Shown: positions 34,155 through 43,561, numbered from the stretch's first letter. The stretch: 64,000 nucleotides of DNA from Thermotoga petrophila RKU-1 (GCF_000016785.1 NC_009486.1:62001-126000); one strand, 5' to 3'. Notes: generated by a model from the sequence alone, not told the origin. Made by a program: numbers and translations.

Positions 34155-36521
34155 TCAGAATCTTCTTCTTATTCCAAACTCCTCTTCCGTTTTCTGTACC
34201 ATCTCTTCGAAAATTCTGTTCACTTCTTCGTCGGTCAGAGTTCTTTCCGGGTGCCTGAACACCACATAGAATGTAACACTCACCATATCCTCCGGGATTC
34301 CTCTTCCTTCATAGACATCAAACACTCCCACTTCCTCCACCAGATCTCCTCCGCTCTTTTTGAAAAGTTCGATGATCTTCACAGACTCGAATCCCTTCGG
34401 AAGCAGGAAGGAGATATCTCTTCTCACAGCAGGAAATTTTGGTGTGGGCCTGTAAGCAGGTCTCTTCGATGCACATTCTCTCAGAAGTTCCATGTCTATC
34501 TCGAAGAAGTAGGTGTCTTCTTTCACATCGTACTCATCGAGGAGCTTTGGATCAACCATTCCAATGAAACCGATCTCCCTGTTTTCCACGTAGATGCGAG
34601 CGGATCTAGTCGGGAACAATCCAGGTATCTCCGCGACTCTGTATTCGACATTCACACCGAACCTGAAGAAGAGTTCATCGAGAATTCCTTTGGTCGTGTA
34701 GAAGGACACGTTTCTTTTATCGGTGTAGTCTCCCGGATTTTCCAAACCACAGCTCATCGCAGAGAGCGTCTCTATCTCCATGAAGTTTCCGTTCTCCTTG
34801 AAGTAAACCTTTCCAATTTCGAAGAGTTTCAGATCCCTGTTCTGCCTCTTGAAATTCTCAGCGAGCACCTGTATCAGGCTGTAAAATTGTGACGTTCTCA
34901 TCACGTCCATATCTGAAACGATAGGATTGGAGAGAGTTATGGGTTCTCTGCCCACCAGAGGCCATCTTTTAACCTTCTGGGAATCCACAAAAGAGAAAGT
35001 CACCACTTCATCGAAACCCATTCCTTTCATGAATTGAGAAATTTCCCTTCTGAAGAGCTGTTTCTCGTCCCAGCCACGGTTTATTGCAGGAACGCTTATC
35101 ACCTTCGATTCGACTTTCTCGTACCCGTAAATCCTTCCTATCTCTTCTATGAGGTCTATCTCCCTTTCAACGTCCGGTCTGAAGGTGGGAACAAGAACTT
35201 CGTAACTGTCTCCTCTGTCCTCCACCTGGAATTCAAGGCGTTTGAGAATATTGCCCGGCTCTTCAACTTTCGTTCCCAGTATCTTTTCGATTCTGGCTTT
35301 TCTGAGCATCACCTTTTTGGATTCTATCTTTCGAGGATAAACATCCCAGAATTTCCCAAGAACATGACCGCCGGCCAGCTTTTGAATCAATTCTGCAAGC
35401 CTCAAAGACACAAGTTCCACATCGTTCGGATCCACACCTCGTTCGAACCTGTAAGAAGACTCAGAACTGATTCCAAGCGCTTTGGATGCCTTTCTTATCC
35501 TCACAGGATCGAAGTAAGCCACTTCCAGCACCAGATCTCTGGTGTCATCGTACACACCAGATTCCATTCCTCCCATGATTCCGCCAAGTGCGAGGACGTT
35601 CTCACCGTCCGTTATCAAGATCTCTCCGCCCTTCAGTTTGTACTCCTTTTCATCGAGTAGCAGGACTCTTTCTCCACCCTTTGCAGATTTCACAACGATT
35701 ATCTTGTTTTTGAGCCTGTTCAGATCGAACGCGTGAACGGGATGTCCCAGCTCGATCATCACGTAGTTCGTGGCGTCGACCACGTTGTTCAGAGAACGAA
35801 CCCCTGCCGCTACGAGCCTCGCCTTCATCCAGAGCGGCGAATCCTTCACGGTGACACCTTTCATTATTCGAGCAGAGTATCTGGGACAACCCTCCACGTC
35901 TTCTATCTCCACATCGAACTGAACATCTTCATCCACAAAAGAAACATCGGGTTGAGGCTTATTCAAAGGCCTTCCGCTGAGGGCAGAAAGCTCTCTCGCA
36001 ACACCAATAATCGAAAGACAATCAGGCCTGTTTGGAGTTATCTCTATGTCCAGGACTCTTTCGTTGAGTCCATATTCCTCTACCACGTTCACACCGAGCT
36101 CCACGGGATCAGGGAAACGATAAACTCTGTCGGATTTTTCCTCAAGTCCCAATTCTTCAAGTGAGCAAAGCATACCCTCCGAGATAACCCCTTTGAACTC
36201 ACGAGGCTCTATCTTGAGACCGTTGTTCAAGGTAGCTCCTTCGAGAGCCAGTATGACGTAGTCTCCTTCGTTCACGGTTTTATCGGCTGTGATGACCGTG
36301 TAGATTCTCTTTCCGGTGTCCACCTTGCACACGATGAGCTTTTCTGAGGCGGGATGATCGAACCTTTCTATCACCCTCGCTGTGATTATCTCTCCGGAAA
36401 CGTTGAAAGGTCTCAGAATATCCTCCACACTCGTGCCAGAAAAAGTGAGTCTTTCCGCTATTTGCTCGATGTCCCAGTCGAGATCTACGAATTCTCTGAG
36501 CCAAGACTCGGGAACTCTCAC
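34155..36521 (-). CDS. pheT: Phenylalanine-tRNA ligase beta subunit
   Basis: This is the large subunit of PheRS, 788 residues, with the standard order: N-terminal B1 domain, an EMAP-like tRNA-binding fold (about 40-150), the B3/B4 editing region, the B5 DNA-binding-like fold, the catalytic-like core that pairs with PheS, and a C-terminal FDX-ACB anticodon-binding domain ending FGIRRRF. It starts at a GTG after GGGGGTG. The gene follows pheS by 15 bases, the usual pheST operon. Confidence 0.97.
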   Translation of the reverse strand: MRVPESWLREFVDLDWDIEQIAERLTFSGTSVEDILRPFNVSGEIITARVIERFDHPASEKLIVCKVDTGKRIYTVITADKTVNEGDYVILALEGATLNNGLKIEPREFKGVISEGMLCSLEELGLEEKSDRVYRFPDPVELGVNVVEEYGLNERVLDIEITPNRPDCLSIIGVARELSALSGRPLNKPQPDVSFVDEDVQFDVEIEDVEGCPRYSARIMKGVTVKDSPLWMKARLVAAGVRSLNNVVDATNYVMIELGHPVHAFDLNRLKNKIIVVKSAKGGERVLLLDEKEYKLKGGEILITDGENVLALGGIMGGMESGVYDDTRDLVLEVAYFDPVRIRKASKALGISSESSYRFERGVDPNDVELVSLRLAELIQKLAGGHVLGKFWDVYPRKIESKKVMLRKARIEKILGTKVEEPGNILKRLEFQVEDRGDSYEVLVPTFRPDVEREIDLIEEIGRIYGYEKVESKVISVPAINRGWDEKQLFRREISQFMKGMGFDEVVTFSFVDSQKVKRWPLVGREPITLSNPIVSDMDVMRTSQFYSLIQVLAENFKRQNRDLKLFEIGKVYFKENGNFMEIETLSAMSCGLENPGDYTDKRNVSFYTTKGILDELFFRFGVNVEYRVAEIPGLFPTRSARIYVENREIGFIGMVDPKLLDEYDVKEDTYFFEIDMELLRECASKRPAYRPTPKFPAVRRDISFLLPKGFESVKIIELFKKSGGDLVEEVGVFDVYEGRGIPEDMVSVTFYVVFRHPERTLTDEEVNRIFEEMVQKTEEEFGIRRRF

Positions 36522-36536
36522 CTCATCACACCCCCA

Positions 36537-37514
36537 TCAGTAGCTACTGAGAAATCTCACGTCGTTTCTGACGAACTCTCTTATGTCTGTTATGCCGTAC
36601 TTCAGCATGGCGATTCTTTCCACTCCCATTCCAAAAGCGTAACCCGTCCATTCTTCCGGATCGTATCCTACGTTCAAAAAGACGTTCGGATCGACCATGC
36701 CCGCTCCCAGAATCTCCAACCATCCGTACCCGGAAAGATAGACATCCACCTCAAAACTCGGTTCCGTGAACGGGAAAAAGCTCGGCCTCAAACGCACCTT
36801 CGCACCCTCGCCGAACATTCTTCGAGCGAACTCTTCGAGGGTGAATTTCAAATGAGCCACGCTGAGATCTCTATCTACGTGCAACCCTTCCACCTGGTGA
36901 AACATGGGAAGGTGCGTCGCATCGTAGTCTCTTCTGTAAACTTTTCCGGGTGATATGATAGCGATGGGAGGTTTTCTCTCGAGCATTGTTCTGATCTGAA
37001 CGGGAGAAGTGTGAGTTCTGAGAAGGAGATCATCCGTTATGTAGAAAGAATCGTGTTCGTCCCTGGCTGGATGCCATTCCGGTGTGTTCAGTGCGTCGAA
37101 GTTGTGCCAGGTTGTTTCGATCTCCGGCCCTTCCACCACATCGAATCCCATCGATACAAAGATTCTCTCTATCTCTTCCATAACCTTCAGAACAGGGTGA
37201 GAATGTCCAAGTTTCCTCCTTGCCCCCGGTACTGTGACGTCTATTCTCATTTTTTCCATCTTTTCCTGTTCGAGTATCCTTTGGATTTGCTGTCTCTTTT
37301 CTTCGAAGAGTTTTTCTATCTTCTCTCTGAGTTCGTTCACTCTTTTACCGTAGGCAGGCCTTTCTTCAGGTGGGAGATTCTTGAGGTTTTTCATCAAGCC
37401 AGTGATTTTTCCTTTCTTTCCGAGAAACTCTATCCTGAAACTTTCCAGCTCCTGAACGTTCGATATCTTCGATAATTTCTCGATGGCTTCCTTTTCGACG
37501 GCTTCTATCTCCAT
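36537..37514 (-). CDS. pheS: Phenylalanine-tRNA ligase alpha subunit
   Basis: PheS carries the aminoacylation site. An N-terminal coiled coil (about 1-90) binds tRNA. The class II core shows [14 protein letters not shown], the motif 2 region [10 protein letters not shown] and motif 3 near [11 protein letters not shown]. Open frame runs upstream into the tRNA-Ser, but the ATG at 37514 behind GGGGGTA gives the normal PheS N-terminus. Only T-rich sequence, with no strong hairpin, separates the upstream tRNA from pheS, so read-through from the tRNA promoter is likely. Confidence 0.97.
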   Translation of the reverse strand: MEIEAVEKEAIEKLSKISNVQELESFRIEFLGKKGKITGLMKNLKNLPPEERPAYGKRVNELREKIEKLFEEKRQQIQRILEQEKMEKMRIDVTVPGARRKLGHSHPVLKVMEEIERIFVSMGFDVVEGPEIETTWHNFDALNTPEWHPARDEHDSFYITDDLLLRTHTSPVQIRTMLERKPPIAIISPGKVYRRDYDATHLPMFHQVEGLHVDRDLSVAHLKFTLEEFARRMFGEGAKVRLRPSFFPFTEPSFEVDVYLSGYGWLEILGAGMVDPNVFLNVGYDPEEWTGYAFGMGVERIAMLKYGITDIREFVRNDVRFLSSY

Positions 37515-37547
37515 CTCTCGTACCCCCTGTTCTGTTATACAAAAAAA

Positions 37548-37636
37548 TGGCGGAGGCGGTGGGACTCGAACCCACAAGGGCCTCACGGCCCACCGGTTTT
37601 CGAGACCGGCTCCTTAGCCAGTTCGGACACGCCTCC
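37548..37636 (-). tRNA. tRNA-Ser (anticodon CGA)
   Basis: An 89-base class II tRNA with acceptor stem GGAGGCG / CGCCTCC, a long variable arm (GGGCCGTGAGGCCC), T-arm GGTTCGAGTCC and an encoded CCA. The anticodon loop CTCGAAA gives CGA, reading UCG serine codons. Confidence 0.96.
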
Positions 37637-37654
37637 GCGTCCTTCCATCTTCAT

Positions 37655-37683
37655 ATTTTATTTCATTTCGCCGCTAATTTCAA
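37655..37683 (-). promoter_or_regulatory. Promoter of tRNA-Ser, inside the end of the alcohol dehydrogenase gene
   Basis: On the minus strand TTGAAA, 17 bases and TAAAAT match the sigma-70 consensus well. They end 18 bases before the tRNA 5' end. The -35 and most of the spacer lie within the last codons of the upstream dehydrogenase gene. Confidence 0.75.
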
Positions 37684-38850
37684 TATTTCACGAACGTCTT
37701 CTCTTTCGAGCACCATTATTCTTCCCAAACTCGCTCCTTTAGGTTTCAGATTCTTTTCCACAAGAAGCATGACGTTGTCCACGATCTTGTCTATGTCTTC
37801 TTCTGGGATTCCCGCATCTTTGAGGGACACAGGAGCTCCTACCTTCTTCAGCCAGTTTTTGAAAGCTTCTATCCCTTTCAGAATCAGTTCCTCTCCCTCA
37901 CCCTCAAATCCGAAGATTTTTTTCGCAAACCTTTCGAACTGCGCAGGATTCTTTCTGTACACATACTTCATCCACGCCGGAAACACAATGGCGAGACCCG
38001 CTCCGTGTGCAATATCGTAAAGAGCGCTGAGGGAGTGCTCGATCCTGTGACAAGCCCACTCTCCGCCCCTTCTTCCGACTGCCATCGTTCCATTGAGAGC
38101 GATCGTTGCAGACCACGCGAGATTTGCCCTTGCTTCGTAGTCATCCGGTTTTTCTATCAATCTTTCTGTCATTTTCATGATCGTTCTGATAGTACCTTCC
38201 GCTATTTCGTTGGAGATCTCAGGACTGCTCCCATCGAAATAGTACTCGAGGATGTGTGAGATCGCATCCACCGCTCCATAAACTGTTTGTTCTTTTGGAA
38301 GAGTGAATTGAACAGAAGGATCGATTATGGATACTTTTGGATAGAGAGCCTTCGAACTCACTCCATATTTTTCCTTCGTTTTCTCGTTCGTTATCACAGC
38401 ATTACCGTTCATCTCCGTTCCCGTAGCCGAAATTGTTAGCACATCGAAAATAGGAAGGGCTTTCTCGATCTGGTATTTACCGATAAAAGCATCCCATATG
38501 TCGCCCTCGTATAGGGCACCAGCCGCTACTGCTTTTGCAGAATCCACAACGCTTCCTCCACCAACACCAAGAACAGCCTCCACCTTTTCTTTTTTCGCCA
38601 CCTCGACGGCTTCGTGGACCTTGGAAAGGACTGGATTCGGCTTGACACCAGATACTTCTACCCACTCTATTCCGTGCTTTTTCAGTGAATCGACAACCTG
38701 ATCATAAACGCCATTTTTCTTTATCGATCCACCACCGTATAGGAACAGCATCTTTCTGATTCCCGCGTTCTTTATCTCTTCTCCTATTTTTGGAATCGTT
38801 CCTCTTCCAAAGACGATCTTCGTGGGATTGTGGAAGACGAAGTTCTTCAT
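37663..38850 (-). CDS. Iron-containing alcohol dehydrogenase (butanol dehydrogenase type)
   Basis: This 395-residue group III alcohol dehydrogenase reduces aldehydes with NAD(P)H. The dinucleotide motif is GVGGGSVVDSAK near residue 95. The iron ligands are an Asp and three His in AVDAISHILEYY and the region HRIEHSLSALYDIAHGAGLAIVFP. It is close to BdhA/YqhD-type enzymes, and the T. maritima orthologue was annotated as NADH-dependent butanol dehydrogenase. It is a single gene with its own GGAGGTGG site, placed between the uracil permease and the tRNA-Ser. Confidence 0.93.
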   Translation of the reverse strand: MKNFVFHNPTKIVFGRGTIPKIGEEIKNAGIRKMLFLYGGGSIKKNGVYDQVVDSLKKHGIEWVEVSGVKPNPVLSKVHEAVEVAKKEKVEAVLGVGGGSVVDSAKAVAAGALYEGDIWDAFIGKYQIEKALPIFDVLTISATGTEMNGNAVITNEKTKEKYGVSSKALYPKVSIIDPSVQFTLPKEQTVYGAVDAISHILEYYFDGSSPEISNEIAEGTIRTIMKMTERLIEKPDDYEARANLAWSATIALNGTMAVGRRGGEWACHRIEHSLSALYDIAHGAGLAIVFPAWMKYVYRKNPAQFERFAKKIFGFEGEGEELILKGIEAFKNWLKKVGAPVSLKDAGIPEEDIDKIVDNVMLLVEKNLKPKGASLGRIMVLEREDVREILKLAAK

Positions 38851-38888
38851 CGATTACCACCTCCTCATTTCGATTGTATCATGATGGC

Positions 38889-40088
38889 TCAATCTCTATC
38901 TGGAAGGATCAGATTCAGGAAGATACCGACGAGGGCGGCAAGCCCTATTCCTTTCAGCTCCACCCTTCCTACTTTCAAAACAGCTCCACCGATACCAACA
39001 GTGAGCATCAAAGCGGTGATCATGAGGTTTCTTGGCTTAGAGAAATCCACCTCTGCGTTCACCATGGTTCTCACACCTACGGAAGTGATCATACCGAAGA
39101 GGATGAGACTCACTCCACCCATCACTGCCTGAGGGATCGTTTGAAGGATCGCACCGAACTTCGACACGAAGGCGGCGAATATGGCCACAAGGGCTGCTCC
39201 TCTGAGAACGGAAGGATCGTACACCCTCGTGAGGGCCAGCACTCCCGTGTTTTCACTGTAAGTGGTGTTCGCAGGACCTCCAAGAAGACCGGCCACAGCC
39301 GTTGCGAGTCCATCACCGAGGAGTGTTCTGTGAAGACCGGGCTTGTCGAAGAAATTCTTACCGACAACCGCCCCGTTAGTGGTGATATCTCCAAGATGTT
39401 CCATGAAGGTAGCGAGGGTCACCGGGACGATCATGAATATCGCTCCGTAGTCGAACTTCGGAAGCATTACTTTTGGTACACTGAAGAGAGGTGTGCTCAC
39501 TATCACACTGGTATCGATCTTTCCCATGAAGAGTCCTGCTACGTATCCAACAACGACTCCTGTGATCACTGGAACCATGCTGAAGAAGCCTCTCGTCATG
39601 GTTGAAACGAAAACGACAGTGGCTATGACGATGAGGGCAAGCGGCCAATCACTCGATGCCATCTGGATGGCAACGGGGCTGAGCGTGAGCCCTATCACCA
39701 TGATCATACTTCCGGTGACAACGGGAGGGAGAATCTTTTTCACCTTTTCCGGACCAACTGCCTTCACTATCAAAGCGTACAAAACATAGAACAGACCCGC
39801 TACGAATATTCCGCCCGTCGCGTAGGCGAGATCTCCGTAGATCTCTTTCACTGCCAGAATAGGAGCGATGAAGGCAAAGCTCGACCCAAGAAAGACTGGT
39901 ACAATCCCGCCTGTTACAAAATGGAAGATGAGCGTGCCGATTCCCGCGGTGAGAAGCGCTACAAGAGGATCGAGCCCCGTGATGAGAGGGACCAGAACGG
40001 TGGCACCGAACATGGCAACGAAGTGCTGAAGTGCCAGCAGGAACCATCTCCATCCACTGACCTTGGTAACCGCTCCTTCGAACTCCAT
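38889..40088 (-). CDS. uraA: Uracil permease (NCS2 family)
   Basis: This is a 399-residue membrane protein with about 14 helices of the nucleobase:cation symporter 2 family. Recognisable parts are [10 protein letters not shown], the [12 protein letters not shown] region with the substrate-binding Glu, [14 protein letters not shown], and [15 protein letters not shown]. It imports uracil with protons. The ATG at 40088 has AGGAGGT upstream; an ATG six codons earlier lies before that site. A strong terminator sits immediately before the gene with no space for a promoter, so attenuation or read-through control is possible. Confidence 0.92.
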   Translation of the reverse strand: MEFEGAVTKVSGWRWFLLALQHFVAMFGATVLVPLITGLDPLVALLTAGIGTLIFHFVTGGIVPVFLGSSFAFIAPILAVKEIYGDLAYATGGIFVAGLFYVLYALIVKAVGPEKVKKILPPVVTGSMIMVIGLTLSPVAIQMASSDWPLALIVIATVVFVSTMTRGFFSMVPVITGVVVGYVAGLFMGKIDTSVIVSTPLFSVPKVMLPKFDYGAIFMIVPVTLATFMEHLGDITTNGAVVGKNFFDKPGLHRTLLGDGLATAVAGLLGGPANTTYSENTGVLALTRVYDPSVLRGAALVAIFAAFVSKFGAILQTIPQAVMGGVSLILFGMITSVGVRTMVNAEVDFSKPRNLMITALMLTVGIGGAVLKVGRVELKGIGLAALVGIFLNLILPDRD

Positions 40089-40106
40089 GGGAACACCTCC
40101 TGACAT

Positions 40107-40140
40107 TTAAAAATAAAGGCTCTTTGAATCAAAGAGCCTT
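40107..40140 (-). terminator. Strong terminator between wecG and uraA
   Basis: An 11-bp perfect stem (AAGGCTCTTTG / CAAAGAGCCTT, 40116-40140) with a 3-base loop is followed on the minus strand by TATTTTTAA. It starts right at the wecG stop codon and ends about 10 bases before the uraA ribosome site. Confidence 0.9.
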
Positions 40141-40871
40141 CAGTTTCTGTTTTTCAATTTTTCTCTCAAAACGAAAAAGACGAACTTTGAAACCTGCACC
40201 GGTACCTTTCTTTTACTCAAAGGAGACTGGAAAAACCTGTAAAGCCACTCCAGGTTCATCCTCTGAACCCATTCCGGTGCGCGTTTCTTTTTGCCCGATA
40301 CGACGTCTATGGATCCTCCAACACCCATGGCGAGCTTCACGTTCAGCTGTGGAAAGTTCCTATATATCCACTCCTCCTGACGGGGAACACCCATCCCGAC
40401 AAAGAGAAGATCGGTTGAACTTCTGTTTATATCTTCAACGATTTTCGGTGATTCTTTTTCGGAGAAGAAACCGTCGTGACAGCCCACAACTCTCACACCC
40501 GATCTCTCCAGTACTTGTTTTGCCTTCTCAACGATTTCCCTTTTCGTTCCGAGAAGATACACCTTCCAGCCTTTTTCTTTCGATCTTTCACAGAGGTGTT
40601 TCATGATCTCTATTCCAGGCAACCTTTCAGTCGTCTCCCCTGTGAGAGTTTTCATAGCCCAGACAACACCGAAACCATCGGGTACAACGAGGTCCGCAGA
40701 GTTCACGATAGCTCTATATCCTGCATCTTCTATGGCTTTCAAAAGAATCGAAGCGTTCATGGTGACAACGAAGGTTTTAATGTCTTTCTCTATCCTCTCC
40801 TCGATCGCGTTCAGGAATTCCCGCCTTGTCCCCGATAGAACTTTCGTTCCGAAAAGTTCGATCTCTTTCAC
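40140..40871 (-). CDS. WecG/TagA/CpsF-family glycosyltransferase
   Basis: This 243-residue GT26 enzyme transfers a sugar such as N-acetylmannosamine or its uronate to a lipid-linked GlcNAc during envelope polymer synthesis. Family motifs are TMNASILLKA, LVVPDGFGVVWA, GMGVPRQEEW and GVGGSIDVVSG. The GTG at 40871 with GGAGG eight bases upstream is the start; the open frame beyond it is read-through of tRNA-Leu. A WecA/TagO-like lipid carrier transferase, the enzyme that normally acts before it, is at 57835-58758. Confidence 0.9.
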   Translation of the reverse strand: MKEIELFGTKVLSGTRREFLNAIEERIEKDIKTFVVTMNASILLKAIEDAGYRAIVNSADLVVPDGFGVVWAMKTLTGETTERLPGIEIMKHLCERSKEKGWKVYLLGTKREIVEKAKQVLERSGVRVVGCHDGFFSEKESPKIVEDINRSSTDLLFVGMGVPRQEEWIYRNFPQLNVKLAMGVGGSIDVVSGKKKRAPEWVQRMNLEWLYRFFQSPLSKRKVPVQVSKFVFFVLREKLKNRN

Positions 40872-40884
40872 CCCGTTTTCCTCC

Positions 40885-40913
40885 AAAAAAAAGCGGAGGG
40901 AAGACCTCCGCTT
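40885..40913 (-). terminator. Terminator after tRNA-Leu(CAG)
   Basis: A 9-bp stem (AAGCGGAGG / CCTCCGCTT) with a 5-base loop is followed on the minus strand by a run of eight T. The ribosome site GGAGG of the next gene begins immediately after this T run. Confidence 0.92.
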
Positions 40914-40918
40914 TCTGC

Positions 40919-41005
40919 TGGTGCCGAGGGCGGGACTTGAACCCGCACGGGGAAACCCCCACATGATCCTGAGTCATGCGCGTCTGCCAGTTCCGCCACC
41001 TCGGC
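40919..41005 (-). tRNA. tRNA-Leu (anticodon CAG)
   Basis: An 87-base class II tRNA, nearly the same in acceptor, D and T arms as the tRNA-Leu at 6664-6750. The anticodon loop is CTCAGGA (anticodon CAG, reading CUG). The CCA end is encoded. Confidence 0.96.
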
Positions 41006-41023
41006 ACTCCTCTCCGTTCAGAT

Positions 41024-41052
41024 AGTTTAGCACCTTCTTCCGCGAGCGTCAA
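41024..41052 (-). promoter_or_regulatory. Promoter of tRNA-Leu(CAG)
   Basis: TTGACG, 17 bases and TAAACT on the minus strand, ending 18 bases before the tRNA. The -35 overlaps the stop codon of the upstream RND gene. Confidence 0.8.
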
Positions 41053-43073
41053 GAGTTTTCCCTCTTTTCCAGTATCATCGGCTGGACGATCAGCGTGAAA
41101 ACGGCCCCAACACCTATTCCGAGCATCATAAGCAGAGATATGTTTTTAAAGAGTGCGAGTTCAGAGAAGAGAAGAACGGCGAATCCCGAGATCAATCCCA
41201 GCGCGTTTGTGAGAACAGATGGTCCCACGTTCTTGACCACAAGGTACGGATCTCTCAGCCTCTTCTCTTCCGAAGCAATGTGAATGGAATAATCTATCAC
41301 AAGACCCATGAGAATACCGGAGGTGATCGATGTTGACACATCCAGACTGATCCCAAAGAGGGCCATGAACAGGAAGTTGAACACCGTCGTGAAAGCGATT
41401 GGAACCATCACACTGAGTGTGGTGAGCGGTCTTCGGAATATGATGAAGACCATGGCAAAGATCAGAACTGAAGCAATGACGATGCTCTGTATCTGTGATT
41501 TCATGATGCTTTCGTTGATATCGTCCCAGATCAGAACGGATCCCGCCACATAGTGTGACCAGCCCGTTTCGCTCATCACTTTGTTGATCAGATCTACCAC
41601 TTTTTTCACATGTTCGTATCCTTCCGGTGTGAGATTGACGATCAACCTTATCCTGTTTCTATCTCCGATGAAGGTCTTGAGAAACGGGTTCGTTCTGGAG
41701 AGCGCGTACATTATCGGAACGGGAATATCCACAGGAAACACCACACTGGAGACGTACTCGCTCTTTTCTATCTTTTCGATTAGCTCTTTCAAGGTCTTGG
41801 AATCCGTTCCAACGAATGGAACAGTTTTCTCCAGCACCAGATAGATCGGCTCTCTCGTGTTGAACTTTTCCACGATGAGGTCGTAAGCTTTTCTGAGTTC
41901 GGAATCCCTCTCAAAATAGGACACCATATCTGAACCCACCTGTACTCTTTTGAGCAGAAACGGTGAAAGAGCCGCCATCACCAGGAAAACAACGAGAACG
42001 ATCAAAGCGATCTTTCTTCCCACGTACTTCATTCCAAAGCTCCTTGGAGTTCTCTTTGGAGTGTAGTTTCTGAAGATCTCCACACCGGATGTGAATATCA
42101 CAAGAACCACAACAGCGAGTCCGGAAGAAACCAGAATTCCGAGTTCTCTGAACGCCCTTATATCGATGAAGACGAAAGACATGAATCCCGCTGCGGTGGT
42201 GAGCATCGAAAAAAGTATGGGTTTGAAGATGTGTTTTACCGCCTCTTTTTTTTCACTGAACCTGAACAGCGCGTTGTAGAAGTGAAGCCCGTACGCAGAG
42301 CCGATGATGAGGAGAAAGGTGATGGTCATCACGGTCATGGTGTTGAGGCTCTTTCCCATAGCGAAAAACACAGCGAACACAAAAAACGTGGACAGCACAG
42401 GAACCATCAAAGAAAAGAGCGCTGCTCTGAAGGATCTCAGCTGGTAGTAGAAGAGAAGAAAGATCACAAGAAACATGAAAATAGGATAAACGAAAGTCTG
42501 CCTCACCAGCTCTTTGAAAAGAGCGCTGTCTATCACTGGTTCACCAAACAGGTAATTTTTCTCGAAGTAGCCGGACACGAGACTTTTTATCTCGGGTATT
42601 TTGTCCCTTGCGTTGACACCTTCTTTGAATATCACGTTCAAAAGCGCGTACTTCCCATCTTCTGTGATGAAACTCTTCGCGTTCGGGTCATTCAAAACGT
42701 CGTTTGAAATTTTCCCATCTTTGAAGTAATAGTCCATTCTGAAACCAGAAAACCTTGGAAGGTTCACGGGACTCATAACACTCGAGATGTCTTCTCTTTT
42801 TTCCAGAGCCTCGTGGAGTTCGTACAGAGCCCTTGCGTCTTCGAAGAAGTTCTTATCACCTTCGACAACGATCACAATCGAGGAACTTCCGCCGAACTCC
42901 CTGTTCACACGAAAGAGGTTCTTCACGTTTTCGTTCGTGGTCTTTTCAGGATCTCCATTGTAACCCGGAAGGAACACCTCAGGACCGGTCTCTATCTTTC
43001 CAAGAGAAAAAACAACAAGGAACGAAAGGAAAACCAGCACCACGTATATTGTGGTGAAGAAGTACCTTCTCAT
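41049..43073 (-). CDS. RND/MMPL-family exporter
   Basis: This is a 674-residue membrane protein in two homologous halves. Each half has one N-terminal helix, a large extracytoplasmic loop and a bundle of five helices, about twelve helices in all. The MMPL signature appears in the first half (ITFLLIIGSAYGLHFYNALF) and again in the second (GILMGLVIDYSIHIASE). Relatives export lipids or hydrophobic compounds. It follows its likely regulator, the MarR gene, by one base, so expression is probably tied to that regulator. Confidence 0.9.
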   Translation of the reverse strand: MRRYFFTTIYVVLVFLSFLVVFSLGKIETGPEVFLPGYNGDPEKTTNENVKNLFRVNREFGGSSSIVIVVEGDKNFFEDARALYELHEALEKREDISSVMSPVNLPRFSGFRMDYYFKDGKISNDVLNDPNAKSFITEDGKYALLNVIFKEGVNARDKIPEIKSLVSGYFEKNYLFGEPVIDSALFKELVRQTFVYPIFMFLVIFLLFYYQLRSFRAALFSLMVPVLSTFFVFAVFFAMGKSLNTMTVMTITFLLIIGSAYGLHFYNALFRFSEKKEAVKHIFKPILFSMLTTAAGFMSFVFIDIRAFRELGILVSSGLAVVVLVIFTSGVEIFRNYTPKRTPRSFGMKYVGRKIALIVLVVFLVMAALSPFLLKRVQVGSDMVSYFERDSELRKAYDLIVEKFNTREPIYLVLEKTVPFVGTDSKTLKELIEKIEKSEYVSSVVFPVDIPVPIMYALSRTNPFLKTFIGDRNRIRLIVNLTPEGYEHVKKVVDLINKVMSETGWSHYVAGSVLIWDDINESIMKSQIQSIVIASVLIFAMVFIIFRRPLTTLSVMVPIAFTTVFNFLFMALFGISLDVSTSITSGILMGLVIDYSIHIASEEKRLRDPYLVVKNVGPSVLTNALGLISGFAVLLFSELALFKNISLLMMLGIGVGAVFTLIVQPMILEKRENS

Positions 43074-43074
43074 G

Positions 43075-43503
43075 CTACCTTCCCTCCCTCGACAAGGCTT
43101 CCACCATTCGATTGAATCCTTCGCTCACCACTTTGAGATCTTCCTCGGAAAATTTCTCAAGAACACTTTTCAAAAGACTTTCGAAGTTCGAAAGAATCTC
43201 TTCGAAGATTTTCTTTCCCTTTTCGGTCAAGACCACCCGGTACGTTCTTCTATCAACAGGGTCCATCTCTCTGACGACCAGGCCTCTTTTCTCCAGAGAA
43301 TCCACCACGTTCGTTACGTTGCTCTTCGTTGTGGAAAGAAACTCCGCTATCTCCTTCATCTTTTTTGGACCGAAGAGAGCCACGTAGAGGAACGCGTAGA
43401 GCTCCGTTGTTTTCATGTCAGAGATCTCTTCGTTCGATGGAAGATAACTGGAAAACCTCATCACCAGCGAAAAGAGTGTTTTGAATATCTCCAGAGCATC
43501 CAT
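43075..43503 (-). CDS. MarR-family transcriptional regulator
   Basis: This 142-residue winged-helix protein has the MarR core at about 30-110: AEFLSTTKSNVTNVVDSLEKRGLV is the recognition region and DPVDRRTYRVVLTEKGKKIF the wing. It probably represses its own operon with the RND exporter. The ATG at 43503 follows GGGAGGTGA. Two copies of a 12-bp repeat cover its promoter, and an inverted copy lies in the promoter of the divergent lipoprotein gene. Confidence 0.92.
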   Translation of the reverse strand: MDALEIFKTLFSLVMRFSSYLPSNEEISDMKTTELYAFLYVALFGPKKMKEIAEFLSTTKSNVTNVVDSLEKRGLVVREMDPVDRRTYRVVLTEKGKKIFEEILSNFESLLKSVLEKFSEEDLKVVSEGFNRMVEALSREGR

Positions 43504-43524
43504 GTCTTCACCTCCCATTTTTTG

Positions 43525-43552
43525 ACAGTTCAATTATAGAACAGTTCAATTA
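43525..43552. promoter_or_regulatory. Paired 12-bp repeats, probable MarR operators
   Basis: ACAGTTCAATTA occurs twice on the plus strand (43525-43536 and 43541-43552), 16 bp apart. One copy overlaps the -10 of the marR promoter and the other fills its spacer. Bound protein would block the promoter, typical of MarR autorepression. Confidence 0.75.
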
Positions 43553-43561
43553 TTTTACCAA
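43533..43561 (-). promoter_or_regulatory. Promoter of the marR-RND operon
   Basis: On the minus strand TTGGTA, 17 bases and a perfect TATAAT. The element is covered by the repeated MarR-like sites and lies 30 bases before the start codon. Confidence 0.75.

Noticed and set aside
37515-37586. N-terminal extension of PheS into tRNA-Ser
   Set aside because: It is tRNA sequence read as protein (Pro-rich run); PheS begins normally at 37514.
40097-40127. A TTGATT...TAAATG promoter within the terminator before uraA
   Set aside because: The transcript would start inside or after the ribosome site, so it could not express the gene properly.
40872-40964. N-terminal extension of the WecG-like protein into tRNA-Leu(CAG)
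   Set aside because: It runs through the terminator and tRNA; the GTG at 40871 fits family length and ribosome site.
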